A program made the position numbers and the translations under genes. Below the pieces are notes generated by a model, which was not told the DNA's origin, searched no databases, and saw only the letters and a list, made by a program, of their open reading frames with translations. 64,000 nucleotides of DNA from Streptomyces mirabilis. Its GTDB lineage: Bacteria > Actinomycetota > Actinomycetes > Streptomycetales > Streptomycetaceae. Positions 1 to 8,653 of this stretch are shown here, one piece after another. Position 1 is the stretch's first letter. Each line of letters begins with the position of its first letter. Location: assembly GCF_039503195.1 (NCBI RefSeq), contig NZ_JBCJKP010000001.1:9920001-9984000 (forward strand). Reading direction: 5' to 3'.

Positions 1-425
1 CGAAGCTCGGCGCGACCCACACCGTCAACTCCGCCTCGACCGACCCCGTCGAGGCGATCCAGGGAGTCACCGGCGGCTTCGGGGCCGACGTCGTCATCGA
101 CGCGGTCGGCCGCCCGGAGACGTACCGGCAGGCCTTCTACGCCCGCGACCTCGCCGGCACGGTCGTCCTCGTCGGCGTGCCCACCCCCGAGATGAAGCTC
201 GAACTGCCGCTCCTCGACGTCTTCGGACGCGGCGGCGCCCTCAAGTCGTCCTGGTACGGCGACTGCCTGCCCTCCCGCGACTTCCCGATGCTCATCGACC
301 TGCACCTCCAGGGGCGACTTGACCTGGACGCGTTCGTGAGCGAGACGATCGCCCTCGACGAGATCGAGGCCGCCTTCGAGCGGATGCACCACGGTGACGT
401 GCTGCGTTCGGTGGTGGTGCTGTGA
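1..425 (+). CDS. Zinc-type alcohol dehydrogenase, C-terminal part (probable S-(hydroxymethyl)mycothiol dehydrogenase)
   Basis: The reading frame is open from base 3, so the N-terminal zinc-binding part lies outside the window and about 141 residues are visible. They contain the end of the Rossmann domain ([18 protein letters not shown]) and a medium-chain dehydrogenase C-terminus. The family oxidises alcohols with NAD(P). The mycothiol-dependent assignment is an inference from the coupled downstream metallo-beta-lactamase-fold gene, an arrangement known next to mycothiol-dependent formaldehyde/S-nitrosomycothiol reductase genes in actinobacteria. The stop TGA shares its A with the next ATG, so the pair is translationally coupled. 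The alternative is another zinc-dependent alcohol dehydrogenase of the same superfamily. Confidence 0.8.
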   Translation, partial: KLGATHTVNSASTDPVEAIQGVTGGFGADVVIDAVGRPETYRQAFYARDLAGTVVLVGVPTPEMKLELPLLDVFGRGGALKSSWYGDCLPSRDFPMLIDLHLQGRLDLDAFVSETIALDEIEAAFERMHHGDVLRSVVVL

Positions 426-1054
426 TGGGCGCCCGGGTCGAACACCTCGTCACCTCGGGCACGTTCTCGCTCGACGGCGGCACCTGGGACGTCGAGAACA
501 ACGTGTGGATCGTCGGCGACGACCACGAGGTGATCGTCATCGACGCCGCGCACGACGCCGACGCCATCGCCGCGGCGGTGGGCGACCGGCGGCTGCTGGC
601 CATCGTGTGCACCCACGCGCACAACGACCACATCGACGCCGCGCCCGCCCTCGCCGAGCGCACGGGCGCCACGATCTGGCTCCACCCCGACGATCTGCAG
701 CTGTGGAAGCAGACCCACCCCGACCGGCTCCCCGACGCCTGGCTGCAGGACGGGCAGGTGATCGAGGCGGCCGGCGCGGACCTGACCGTCCTGCACACGC
801 CCGGCCACGCCCCGGGCGCGGTCTGCCTCTACGACCCGGGTCTGGGCACCGTCTTCACCGGTGACACGCTCTTCCAGGGCGGGCCCGGAGCCACCGGGCG
901 CTCCTTCTCCCACTTCCCGACGATCGTCGAGTCGATCCGCGAGCGCCTGCTCACCCTCCCGGCCGACACGGTCGTCCGCACCGGGCACGGGGACTCGACC
1001 ACGATCGGTGCCGAGGCCCCGCATCTGGAGGAGTGGATCAAGCGCGGTCACTGA
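425..1054 (+). CDS. MBL-fold metallohydrolase
   Basis: This 209-residue protein has the metallo-beta-lactamase signature THAHNDH at residues 63-69 (metal ligands H64, H66, D68, H69), a second ligand region HTPGHAPG, and FTGDTLF carrying the bridging aspartate. The family hydrolyses thioesters or related substrates. Next to a mycothiol-type dehydrogenase, a glyoxalase-II-like or S-formylmycothiol hydrolase role is plausible but inferred. The ATG at 425 overlaps the upstream stop; an in-frame GTG lies one codon earlier. The protein is cytoplasmic with no signal peptide, and its length is normal for small MBL hydrolases. Confidence 0.88.
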   Translation: MGARVEHLVTSGTFSLDGGTWDVENNVWIVGDDHEVIVIDAAHDADAIAAAVGDRRLLAIVCTHAHNDHIDAAPALAERTGATIWLHPDDLQLWKQTHPDRLPDAWLQDGQVIEAAGADLTVLHTPGHAPGAVCLYDPGLGTVFTGDTLFQGGPGATGRSFSHFPTIVESIRERLLTLPADTVVRTGHGDSTTIGAEAPHLEEWIKRGH

Positions 1055-1177
1055 CCGGGCCGGTCCCGTCGCGACACACCAGCGAATCACGACAGGAGAT
1101 GTCCGGCTTCCGAGGGACTCTCGTGGGGACGCACGGGCGAAGGCAGCCCGTGACCGCCACGAGCACGGAGGTCGGAC

Positions 1178-2092
1178 ATGCCAGGGCCGTTGGACGGCAG
1201 GGTCGCGCTGGTCGCGGGAGCGACCCGAGGAGCGGGCCGGGGAATCGCGGTGGAGCTCGGCGCGGCAGGCGCCACCGTCTACGTCACCGGACGCAGCACG
1301 CGCGAACGGCGCTCCGAGTACGACCGCCCCGAGACGATCGAGGACACGGCGGACCTGGTCACCGAGGCCGGAGGCGCCGGCATCGCGGTGCCCACCGACC
1401 ATCTGGTCCCCGCCGAGGTCGAGGCCCTGGTCGCCCGCATCGCGGACGAACACGGCCGCCTCGACCTCCTCGTCAACGACGTCTGGGGCGGCGAGAAGGA
1501 CTTCGCGTGGGACACCCCGCTCTGGGAGACCGACCTCGACCAGGGCCTACGGCTGCTGCGCCGGGCCGTCGAGACGCACGCGATCACCAGCCACCACGCA
1601 CTGCCCCTGCTGCTGCGCACCCCCGGCGGCCTCGTCGTCGAGATGACCGACGGCACCGCCGAGTACAACCGGGACACCTACCGCGTCTCCTTCTTCTACG
1701 ACCTCGCCAAGGCGTCCGTCCTGCGCATGGCGTTCTCCCTCGGCCACGAACTCGGCCCGCGCGGCGCCACCGCCCTCGCGCTCACCCCCGGCTGGCTGCG
1801 CTCGGAGATGATGCTCGACACCTTCGCTGTCAGCGAGGAGAACTGGCGGGACGCCCTGGAGCGCGTCCCGCACTTCGCCATCTCCGAGACGCCCTTCTAC
1901 GTCGGCCGTGCCGTGGCCGCGCTGGCCGCCGACCCGGACGTCGCACGCTGGAACGGACGCTCGCTCTCCAGCGGGCAGTTGGCCAAGGAGTACGGCTTCA
2001 CCGACCGCGACGGCAGCAGGCCGGATGCCTGGCGTTATCTCGTCGAGGTCCAGGACGCGGGCAGACCGGCGGATGCGACGGGGTACCGGTGA
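1178..2092 (+). CDS. SDR family NAD(P)-dependent oxidoreductase
   Basis: This 304-residue short-chain dehydrogenase has the cofactor-binding glycine motif GATRGAGRG at residues 14-22 and a catalytic YxxxK at Y174/K178, within FFYDLAKAS. It belongs to the longer DHRS1-like SDR type with an extended C-terminal part. The substrate is unknown. A GGAGG ribosome-binding site 7 bases upstream supports the ATG. It is probably monocistronic: 123 bases separate it from the upstream hydrolase, and the next gene is on the other strand with its stop 2 bases away. Confidence 0.88.
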   Translation: MPGPLDGRVALVAGATRGAGRGIAVELGAAGATVYVTGRSTRERRSEYDRPETIEDTADLVTEAGGAGIAVPTDHLVPAEVEALVARIADEHGRLDLLVNDVWGGEKDFAWDTPLWETDLDQGLRLLRRAVETHAITSHHALPLLLRTPGGLVVEMTDGTAEYNRDTYRVSFFYDLAKASVLRMAFSLGHELGPRGATALALTPGWLRSEMMLDTFAVSEENWRDALERVPHFAISETPFYVGRAVAALAADPDVARWNGRSLSSGQLAKEYGFTDRDGSRPDAWRYLVEVQDAGRPADATGYR

Positions 2093-2094
2093 GC

Positions 2095-2631
2095 TCAGGT
2101 GGGACGCACCGGCGACAGCGGCCAGCGCGCGGAGTGGCCCGGGGGCAGCGCCAGATCGTCCCGCACGGCCGCGTAGTAGCCCTCGCGTCCGGCGCGCTGT
2201 CGCTCCAACAGGGTCTGCCATGCCTGTGGGTCACGTGTCCCGTCGCGCAGGAACTGCTCCATCTCCATCACCCCGACCACCCACGCCCGGGCTCGCTCCA
2301 CCACCTCCGGACTGCCGAGGAGGATCAGCGTCTCCCCGGACGGATCCCGTGCGAGGGTGGCCTCGGCCAGCAGCGGCTCGGCCTCCTCCGGGGACAAGGG
2401 ATGCGGGTGCGGGTCGTTGCCCAGGTGTGACGCCACCCGGTAGGTCAGAGTGACGCTCTTCTTGAGCGATCGCGCGTAGTCGGCGTACACCGCGAGCCGC
2501 CGTTCCTCCCATCGGGCCGTCTGCTCCCGACGGAAGCGGGCCCGATCGCCTCGCACGATCGCCAGATACGAGCCGAGCGCACCGATGACCACGCCGATCA
2601 GTGCCGGAAGTTGTTGTATGAACGCGGACAT
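2095..2631 (-). CDS. Membrane-anchored hypothetical protein
   Basis: This 178-residue protein has one N-terminal hydrophobic segment (about residues 7-25) followed by a basic, charged, mostly helical region rich in R/E (RFRREQTARWEERRLAVYADYARSL would begin near residue 32). It is probably a cytoplasmic helical domain tethered to the membrane. No enzymatic motif is visible and the family is not recognised beyond similarity in style to small streptomycete hypothetical proteins. Codon use is normal. The start ATG lies 18 bases from the divergent SDR start, so the two share a short promoter region. Confidence 0.65.
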   Translation of the reverse strand: MSAFIQQLPALIGVVIGALGSYLAIVRGDRARFRREQTARWEERRLAVYADYARSLKKSVTLTYRVASHLGNDPHPHPLSPEEAEPLLAEATLARDPSGETLILLGSPEVVERARAWVVGVMEMEQFLRDGTRDPQAWQTLLERQRAGREGYYAAVRDDLALPPGHSARWPLSPVRPT

Positions 2632-2649
2632 GGGCGCACGGTATCTGTC

Positions 2650-3426
2650 ATGAGGCGCTTTGAAGGATACGGAGTTCTGATCACGGGCGCGGCCCGCGGC
2701 ATCGGCGCGGCCACCGCCCGCCGGCTGGCCGAGGAGGGCGCCCGGGTGCTCGTCACGGACGTCGACCCGGCCGAGGCGGAGAAGACGGCCGCCTCGATCC
2801 GGGAACTGGGGGCGAGAGCCGAGGAGTTGGCGTGTGACGTGGGGAACCGCGCGGCGGTGGAGGCGGCTGTCGCGTACGCCGTGGGCTCCTTCGGCTCGCT
2901 CGACGTCCTGGTCAACAACGCGTACGGGTGCTCTCCCGACGCGCCGCTCTTCGAGGACGAGCCGGACGAGGTGTGGGCCCGTGACCTCGACCTCACCCTG
3001 ACCGGCGCGTACCGCTGCAGCCGCGCCGCCCTTCCGCACCTGGTGGCCTCGGGCCGGGGCGCCATCGTCAACATCGGTTCGGTGAACGGCATCCAGGACT
3101 TCGGCAACCATGCCTACAGCGCGGCCAAGGCCGGCCTCATGTCCCTCACCCGCACCCTCGCGGGGCACGCGGCGCCCCGTGGTGTGCGGGTCAACCTGGT
3201 CGCGCCGGGCACGGTCCGCACCCCGGCGTGGGAGGGCCGCGACGACGATCTCGCCCAGGCGTCGGGGATCCATCCCCTCGGACGGGTCGGCGAACCGGAC
3301 GACATCGCGGCCGCCGTCGCCTTCCTCGCCTCCCGGGACGCGGCATGGATCACTGGGACCACGCTGTGCGTGGACGGCGGTCTCACCGCGGTCAACACGG
3401 CTTTCCGGAGCGCGGTGAGGCCGTGA
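2650..3426 (+). CDS. SDR family oxidoreductase
   Basis: This 258-residue classical SDR has GAARGIG at residues 13-19, the NNAYG region after strand 4, catalytic Y156 and K160 (YSAAK), and a C-terminal TGTTLCVDGG typical of 3-oxoacyl-ACP reductase/glucose dehydrogenase-like members. It reduces or oxidises an unknown alcohol/ketone with NAD(P). The start is set at the ATG before RRFEGYG because upstream codons run into the divergent gene. Its 3' end overlaps the end of the convergent PLP decarboxylase gene by 35 bases. Confidence 0.87.
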   Translation: MRRFEGYGVLITGAARGIGAATARRLAEEGARVLVTDVDPAEAEKTAASIRELGARAEELACDVGNRAAVEAAVAYAVGSFGSLDVLVNNAYGCSPDAPLFEDEPDEVWARDLDLTLTGAYRCSRAALPHLVASGRGAIVNIGSVNGIQDFGNHAYSAAKAGLMSLTRTLAGHAAPRGVRVNLVAPGTVRTPAWEGRDDDLAQASGIHPLGRVGEPDDIAAAVAFLASRDAAWITGTTLCVDGGLTAVNTAFRSAVRP

Positions 3427-4810
3427 GGGCGGCCGACCGCAGGGCGGAGAACACCCTCTCGGTGTCGGCCTCGGTCGTACGCCAGTTGCTGAAGGCGGCC
3501 CGCAGCCCCTGGGTCCCCGCGTACACGGTCGGCGTCACGTAGGCCTCGCCCGAGGCCTCGACCGCCGCCGCCAGCGCGTGCACCCGCTCCCGCGGGGGCT
3601 CGTCCGCGAGGGTGAAGCAGACGACGTTGAGCCGGACGGGCGCCAGGAGCCGCAACTCCGGTACGTCCGCGATGCGTTGGCCCAGCAGCCGGGCGAGCGC
3701 GATGTTCCGCTCGACGATCTCGCGATGCCCTTCGCGCCCGTACGCCATCAGCGAGAACCACGCCGGGAGCGCCCGCAGCCGGCGCGAGTTCTCCGGTGTG
3801 AGGTGCAGGAAGTCGGGGTCGGCGGTCGGCAGGCCCAGGTACGGGGACTCGTTGTGGAAGACCCGGACCTGGAGGTCCCGGCGGCGTGTGAACTGCACGG
3901 CCGCGTCGTAGGGGACGTTGAGCCACTTGTGCAGGTCGACACAGACGGAGTCGGCCGCGTCGAGCCCGTCGACGAGATGGGCGTACGACGGTGACAGGGC
4001 GGCGAAGCCGCCGAACGCCGCGTCCACATGCAGCCAGAAGTCGTACCGTTCCTTGAGCGCGGCGACCGCCCGCAGATCGTCGAAGTCGACGGTGTTCACG
4101 GTTCCGGCGTTCGCCACGACGACCGCCGGGCGCCCGTCCAGCGCATCGAGGGCGGCGGCCAGCCGTTCGACGTCGACGGCCTCACGGTTCCCGGGCAGCG
4201 CCGGCACCCTGTGCAGCCGGTCCCGGCCGATGCCGAGCACCGACAGCGCCTTGGTGACGCTGGAGTGCGGGAAGCCGGACAGGACGTCGACCGGTCCGAG
4301 CGCGGCGGCGCCCTCCCGTGACACGCACACGCCCAGCCGCTCGCCGAGCCACTCCCGCGCGATCGCCAGACCGACCGTGTTCGAGACGCTCGCGCCGGTC
4401 ACGAACGCCCCGCTGTGCGCCTCGCCCAGTCCGAACAGCTCGCGCAGCCAGCCCACCGTCTCCCGCTCCAGCGCGCTCGCCGACGATCCGGCGCCACCGG
4501 ACACGTTCTGGTCGTACGCGCCGGTCAGCCAGTCGCCCGTGAGCGAGGCGGGCGTCGCGCCGCCGGTGACGAAACCGAGGTAGCGGGGCCCCGCGGAACC
4601 GGAGAATCCGGGCGCCCAGCGCTCGGCGAACCGGCTCAGCGCCCCCTGCGCGCCGTGCCCCTCGGCGGGCAGGGGCTCGGGGTCGGGCACCTTGCCGGGG
4701 TGGGCGACGGGACGCCCGTCGAGCCCGTCCACCTCCCCGGCGGCGAAGTCACGGGCGGACTGCAGGACCTCGGGAAGCCGGGAGAGATCGTCGGCGAGTG
4801 TGCGGTGCAT
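3392..4810 (-). CDS. Pyridoxal-phosphate-dependent decarboxylase (group II amino acid decarboxylase family)
   Basis: This 472-residue protein has the fold-type I decarboxylase hallmarks: WLHVDAAFGGFAAL before the active site and SVCVDLHKWLNVPYD, where K295 is the expected Schiff-base lysine. The family (aromatic-amino-acid, glutamate, diaminobutyrate decarboxylases) removes the alpha-carboxyl group from amino acids in the cytoplasm. The exact substrate cannot be read from the sequence. The length is normal. The ATG is the last methionine before the conserved N-terminal region, and earlier in-frame codons overlap the divergent transpeptidase promoter. Confidence 0.86.
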   Translation of the reverse strand: MHRTLADDLSRLPEVLQSARDFAAGEVDGLDGRPVAHPGKVPDPEPLPAEGHGAQGALSRFAERWAPGFSGSAGPRYLGFVTGGATPASLTGDWLTGAYDQNVSGGAGSSASALERETVGWLRELFGLGEAHSGAFVTGASVSNTVGLAIAREWLGERLGVCVSREGAAALGPVDVLSGFPHSSVTKALSVLGIGRDRLHRVPALPGNREAVDVERLAAALDALDGRPAVVVANAGTVNTVDFDDLRAVAALKERYDFWLHVDAAFGGFAALSPSYAHLVDGLDAADSVCVDLHKWLNVPYDAAVQFTRRRDLQVRVFHNESPYLGLPTADPDFLHLTPENSRRLRALPAWFSLMAYGREGHREIVERNIALARLLGQRIADVPELRLLAPVRLNVVCFTLADEPPRERVHALAAAVEASGEAYVTPTVYAGTQGLRAAFSNWRTTEADTERVFSALRSAALTASPRSGKPC

Positions 4811-4991
4811 GGCGGCAGCGTAGATCGGGCGCCGCACCCGGAGCCTGGTCCAATCCGGGGTGACTGGACTGCTCCCGATGTCACCGTTTCGTCGCAGACC
4901 GGACAGCCGTACAACGCCTGCGCCCCGACGCGGGTCTAGCAGGCGGAGAACAAGGGAAACACCCGGAAACACGCAGACAGAGAGGCCTGAC

Positions 4992-5687
4992 ATGGGGGAC
5001 ATACGCAGACGGGGAGCCGTCGCTCTGGGCATCACCGGACTGGTCGCGCCGCTGACGCTCGCGTTGGGCACGGCGCCCGCGCAGGCCGCGAGCTGCACGA
5101 CACAGACCGGCCCGTACCAGAAGCAGGTGGAGAAGTTCCTCGGCCGACCGGTCGACGGCCGGCAGTCCACCGCCGACTGCAAGGCGATCCAGGCCTTCCA
5201 GACCAAGCACGGCATCACCCCGAACGCGGGCTACGCCGGGTCCGTCACCTGGGGCGTGATGGACCTGATGAACAAGCAGAAGGCCGTCGGCAACAAGCCC
5301 AACAAGGACGGGAAGTGTCCCGTCAACAAGGGCCGCATCGCCTGCGTCAACCTGACGCTCCAGCTCAGCTGGATCCAGGACGGCAGCAGGCTCGTCTACG
5401 GTCCGGTGCCGGTCCGCACGGGACGCGACGGGTACGAGACCCGCACCGGTCTGAAGAAGATCTACTGGCGGGACATCGACCACGTCTCGAACATCTACAA
5501 CGTGCCCATGCCCTACAGCCAGTTCTTCGACGGCGGCCAGGCCTTCCACTCGGTCGGCCTGAGCATGTGGAACCCGCCCGGCTCGCACGGGTGCGTCAAC
5601 ATGACCACGACCACCGCCAAGAAGTACTGGTCGCTGCTGAAGACCGGCGACGACGTCTTCGTGTACGGCCGCAAGCCGGGCACCTGA
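4992..5687 (+). CDS. Secreted L,D-transpeptidase with peptidoglycan-binding domain
   Basis: This 231-residue protein starts with a signal peptide (hydrophobic to about residue 29, likely cleavage after AQA near 32). A PG-binding-type domain follows (about 35-90), then a YkuD catalytic domain ending in SHGCVNM (S198, H199, C201), with the conserved upstream histidine in FHSVGLSM. Such enzymes form 3-3 cross-links between peptidoglycan stem peptides outside the membrane. The intact Cys/His/Gly motif argues that it is active. It is a single gene with its own upstream region of about 180 bases. Confidence 0.92.
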   Translation: MGDIRRRGAVALGITGLVAPLTLALGTAPAQAASCTTQTGPYQKQVEKFLGRPVDGRQSTADCKAIQAFQTKHGITPNAGYAGSVTWGVMDLMNKQKAVGNKPNKDGKCPVNKGRIACVNLTLQLSWIQDGSRLVYGPVPVRTGRDGYETRTGLKKIYWRDIDHVSNIYNVPMPYSQFFDGGQAFHSVGLSMWNPPGSHGCVNMTTTTAKKYWSLLKTGDDVFVYGRKPGT

Positions 5688-5700
5688 CGGCACCCGGCCC

Positions 5701-5726
5701 CGCCCGGGGACCTCACGCCCCGGGCG
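5701..5726. terminator. Bidirectional hairpin between convergent genes
   Basis: CGCCCGGGG and CCCCGGGCG form a 9-bp perfect stem with an 8-base loop. It lies 13 bases after the transpeptidase stop, and the stop of the oppositely oriented oxidoreductase sits in the loop. It can serve transcripts from both sides. No U-tract is obvious, as is usual in Streptomyces. Confidence 0.6.
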
Positions 5727-6915
5727 CGTCCCCGAAGTCCGGGATCTCCAGCCTGACCCCACCCTGCCGCGCGGACTCGTGCGCGACGATGCCCGGCAGG
5801 GTGTAGCGGGCCGCGACCCACGCGTTCACCGACGGCAGCGTCCGGGTGTTGACCGCGGTCACGAAGTCGTCCACCAGGAAGTGGTGGCTGCCCTCGTGCC
5901 CGTTGTGCAGGTGGTCGAACTCCCGGGGGAGCCGCGCCCGGTCGTGCACGGGCGCCGACCCGGACGTGAACGCGGCCCGCAGAGCCGGCGCGATGTGCTG
6001 GAGCGAGGGATCGTCCGGCGCCAGCGTCGACTTGGGCTCGAGGAGTTCCGTGATGTCCCGCACCCCCTTCTTGTCCTGCCAGAAGCTCACCGTGGCGAGC
6101 TGTTCCATGCTGGCGTCGGTCCCGAAGAACCGGAAGCGGGACTCCCGGATGTGCGAGGGATATCCGACCCGCCGGAACTCGTTCGTACGGAACGAGCCGC
6201 CGCCCGCCACCTCGAACAGCGCCGTCGCGTTGGAGAAGTCATTGCCGAACTGGCTGACCTCCTTGTCGAACACCCCGTCCCCGCGCTCGTCGCGCACTCC
6301 GATGGCCGACACGCTCACCGCGTGCGTCCGCCAGGCGCCGAGCACCCCGCCCACCGAGTGCGTCGGGTACAGGAGCGGGGGATAGCTGGCGGTCGCCTTC
6401 CAGTTCTCGCCACCGCTGTACTGGTACGCCTCGTAGAACCCGAGATCCATGTCGTGGACGTAGTCGCCCTCGGCGTAGAACAGCCGCCCGAAGGCGCCCT
6501 CGGCGATCTGGTTGCGGGCGTGGACCGTCGCCGGGTTGTACTGGCTGGTCTCGCCCATCATGTACGTCAGTCCGGTCGCCCGTACCGCGTCGACGATCGC
6601 GGCGATCTCGTCCCGGGTGATGGCCATCGGCACCGCGGAGTACACGTGCTTGCCCGCCCGGAGTCCCTGGAGCACCAGCGGCCCGTGGGTCCAGCGCTGG
6701 GTGAAGATCGCGACGGCGTCCACCGCCTTCGACTCCAGCATCGCCTCGTACGAGGGGAAGGTGCCCGACAGCCCTTCAGTGGCCGCCAGTTCCTCCGCCC
6801 GCTCGGGGAGCAGATCGGTGACGTGGACCTCGGCGACGCCGGGGTGGGCGAGGAACAGCTTCGCGAACTGGCCGGAGAACTGGCCGGCGCCGACGATGCC
6901 GAGAGAGAACGTCAT
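5713..6915 (-). CDS. Gfo/Idh/MocA family oxidoreductase
   Basis: This 400-residue protein begins with the Rossmann motif GIVGAGQFSG (residues 6-15). It continues with the family's typical DLLPERAEELA and EKHV-like region (GKHVYSAVPMA). The C-terminal alpha/beta domain fits sugar or inositol dehydrogenases. Members oxidise sugars, sugar acids or inositols with NAD(P). It is divergent from a ROK-type regulator gene, and this pairing suggests carbohydrate-responsive control. The ATG follows the divergent promoter region; upstream in-frame codons would enter it. Confidence 0.85.
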   Translation of the reverse strand: MTFSLGIVGAGQFSGQFAKLFLAHPGVAEVHVTDLLPERAEELAATEGLSGTFPSYEAMLESKAVDAVAIFTQRWTHGPLVLQGLRAGKHVYSAVPMAITRDEIAAIVDAVRATGLTYMMGETSQYNPATVHARNQIAEGAFGRLFYAEGDYVHDMDLGFYEAYQYSGGENWKATASYPPLLYPTHSVGGVLGAWRTHAVSVSAIGVRDERGDGVFDKEVSQFGNDFSNATALFEVAGGGSFRTNEFRRVGYPSHIRESRFRFFGTDASMEQLATVSFWQDKKGVRDITELLEPKSTLAPDDPSLQHIAPALRAAFTSGSAPVHDRARLPREFDHLHNGHEGSHHFLVDDFVTAVNTRTLPSVNAWVAARYTLPGIVAHESARQGGVRLEIPDFGDAPGA

Positions 6916-7099
6916 CTGAGCAACATCCTTCACTGGTGGAGACTTCACGGGTCGGGCTCGTCCTGGCCTCATTTACTTTTGATGCGGAACAATCAACGCG
7001 TCAAGAGTCCTGTACGCATCTTTTCCGGCGAACTGTCGCGCCATAGAGTGATGTCATTAATTCCGAGGCGAAATAAAATCTTGTGGGAGTTCGACCCTC
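6916..7099. promoter_or_regulatory. Divergent promoter region of the oxidoreductase and ROK regulator
   Basis: This 184-bp stretch is clearly more AT-rich than its surroundings. On the plus strand, ATGTCA (7051-7056) and TAAAAT (7074-7079) are 17 bases apart and form a plausible promoter ending just before the ROK start. On the minus strand, TTGACG (7004 to 6999) is a -35 candidate for the oxidoreductase, but its -10 is weak. The ROK protein most likely acts here. No clean operator palindrome was identified. Confidence 0.45.
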
Positions 7100-8272
7100 A
7101 TGACCACACATGCCGCCGCCGGCTGGCTGCCGCTGAGTACGGGTGAGCGTGCGGTGGCGATCGAGGTGCTCGTGCACGGGCCGCTGTCGCGCAGCGAGAT
7201 CGCGCGCCGCCTGAACCTGTCGGCGGGCAGCCTCACCCGGCTGACCAAACCGCTGATCGAGTCCGGCCTGCTGATCGACGCCGCCGAGTCGGGGGAGGGG
7301 GAGAGTGCGGAGGTACGGCAGGGGCGTCCCTCGCAGCCCCTGGACATCGTCGCGGAGTCCCGCTCCTTCATCGGATTCAAGATCACCGAAGACATGGTCT
7401 ACGGCGTCGTCACCACCCTGCGCAGCGACGTCGTGGCGCGTCACGACCGCCCGCTCACCACCCACGCCCCGGCCGAAGTCGCCGACCTGCTGGCGGAGAT
7501 GACCGAGGAACTCACCCGGTCCTTTCCCGCGCCGGCCGGAATCGGCATCGGAGTCGGCGGCCGGGTCGAGAAACGATCGGTCGTCGCCGAGTCGGCCTTC
7601 CTCGGCTGGACGGACGTCGCGCTGGCCGAACTCGTCGCATCGCGCACCGGGTTGGCGGTGGTCGTCGAGAACGACGTCGCCGCCCTCGTGGAGGCCGAGA
7701 CCTGGTTCGGCGCCGGTCGTGGACTCGACCGCTTCGTGGTCCTCACCATCGGCGCCGGCATCGGCTACGGCCTCGTCCTCGGCGGCAGCCGGGTCGCCTC
7801 CGTCGAGGACGGGCGGGGCGTGGGCCGCCGCTGGATCGTGAACCCGTACGGCCCCCTCACCCCCGAAGGGGAACGCGGCAGCGCCATCTCCCTGCTGACC
7901 ATCCCCAGCATCCGCTACCAGGTCGGTGCCGCCACCGGCGAGGACCTGACTTATGAGGAGATCCTCGTCCGTGCCGCGGCGGGTGACCCGGTGCCGGCCC
8001 GCGTCCTCGACGAGGCGGCCCGCGCGCTCGGCACCCTCGTCGCACAGATCGCCAACTTCGTCATGCCGCAGAAGATCCTGCTCGCCGGAGAGGGCGTCGG
8101 ACTCGTCGACGTGGCGGGCCCGATGGTCGAGGAGACGATCCTCACACACCGCCACCCGCAGGCCGATCCGGTCCATCTGGAGACGAAGGTCTCCGACTTC
8201 CACGACTGGGCGCGCGGGGCCGCGGTGCTGGCCATTCAGGTGCTGGTGCTGGGGGCGGGGGAGAGACGGTGA
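7100..8272 (+). CDS. ROK family transcriptional regulator
   Basis: This 390-residue protein has an N-terminal winged helix-turn-helix (about residues 15-60, LSRSEIARRLNLSAGSL) and a ROK sugar-kinase-like domain with ENDVAALVEAE near residue 190 and TIGAGIGYG near 220. ROK regulators sense sugars or sugar phosphates. The zinc-binding CxCGxxGCxE motif usual in ROK kinases and repressors is absent. The corresponding stretch reads GVGRRWIVNPYGPLTPEGER and has no cysteines, so effector binding may differ. A GGGAG ribosome-binding site precedes the ATG. The likely target is the divergent oxidoreductase gene. Confidence 0.88.
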   Translation: MTTHAAAGWLPLSTGERAVAIEVLVHGPLSRSEIARRLNLSAGSLTRLTKPLIESGLLIDAAESGEGESAEVRQGRPSQPLDIVAESRSFIGFKITEDMVYGVVTTLRSDVVARHDRPLTTHAPAEVADLLAEMTEELTRSFPAPAGIGIGVGGRVEKRSVVAESAFLGWTDVALAELVASRTGLAVVVENDVAALVEAETWFGAGRGLDRFVVLTIGAGIGYGLVLGGSRVASVEDGRGVGRRWIVNPYGPLTPEGERGSAISLLTIPSIRYQVGAATGEDLTYEEILVRAAAGDPVPARVLDEAARALGTLVAQIANFVMPQKILLAGEGVGLVDVAGPMVEETILTHRHPQADPVHLETKVSDFHDWARGAAVLAIQVLVLGAGERR

Positions 8273-8331
8273 GCAGGTGCGGGGGGTGATCCCACGTCGG
8301 ACGAGTGATCAGGTTCACGGTCCGTATTGTC

Positions 8332-8348
8332 GTAAGGTGTACCTTTAC
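8332..8348. promoter_or_regulatory. Imperfect inverted repeat upstream of the 58-residue gene
   Basis: GTAAGGT and ACCTTTAC face each other around GT. The inner arms AAGGT/ACCTT are perfect. The site lies about 40 bases before the start of the small gene and could be an operator or part of its promoter. No regulator can be assigned. Confidence 0.3.
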
Positions 8349-8387
8349 TCACAGCGCCTTCACGCCAAGGCCCGTATGCTTCACACC

Positions 8388-8564
8388 ATGTCCACCACTC
8401 CTGAAACCGACTCCGTGCGGTCCGCCGCCGATGTCAACGAGGAGATCCGGGCCCTGTGGTTCCGGGCCGGTGGGACGCTGAGCATGGAGGAGCGGCGGGA
8501 GTACCAGCGGCTCGTCCTGGAGTGGGCGGAAGCCGCCCCCCAGTCGCCCACCCAGGCGGCGTGA
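8388..8564 (+). CDS. Small conserved acidic protein (58 residues)
   Basis: The gene encodes 58 residues beginning MSTTPETDSVRSAADVNEE. The protein is acidic, helix-forming and without cysteines, membrane segment or signal peptide. The composition, amphipathic helices (EEIRALWFRAGG and EERREYQRLVLEWAEA) and normal codon bias support a real gene. I recognise it only as resembling small streptomycete hypothetical proteins, and no function can be given. It is isolated, with its own upstream region and a downstream hairpin. Confidence 0.7.
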   Translation: MSTTPETDSVRSAADVNEEIRALWFRAGGTLSMEERREYQRLVLEWAEAAPQSPTQAA

Positions 8565-8596
8565 ACCCGCTCGGCCGCCCAGCGGGCCCGTGACGA

Positions 8597-8631
8597 ACGG
8601 GGCGTGACTCCTCGTTGAGTCTCCGCCCCGT
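8597..8631. terminator. Hairpin between the small gene and the convergent protease gene
   Basis: ACGGGGCG-t-GACTC pairs with GAGTC-tc-CGCCCCGT around a 6-base loop, giving 13 base pairs with one small bulge. It lies 32 bases after the small gene's stop and 22 bases beyond the protease stop on the other strand. Confidence 0.6.
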
Positions 8632-8653
8632 CCCCTCGTCCGCCGTCCCGGCC

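Noticed and set aside
4859..4885. Inverted repeat GGTGAC...GTCACC upstream of the L,D-transpeptidase
   Set aside because: Only 6-bp arms with a 15-base gap in GC-rich DNA; easily due to chance.
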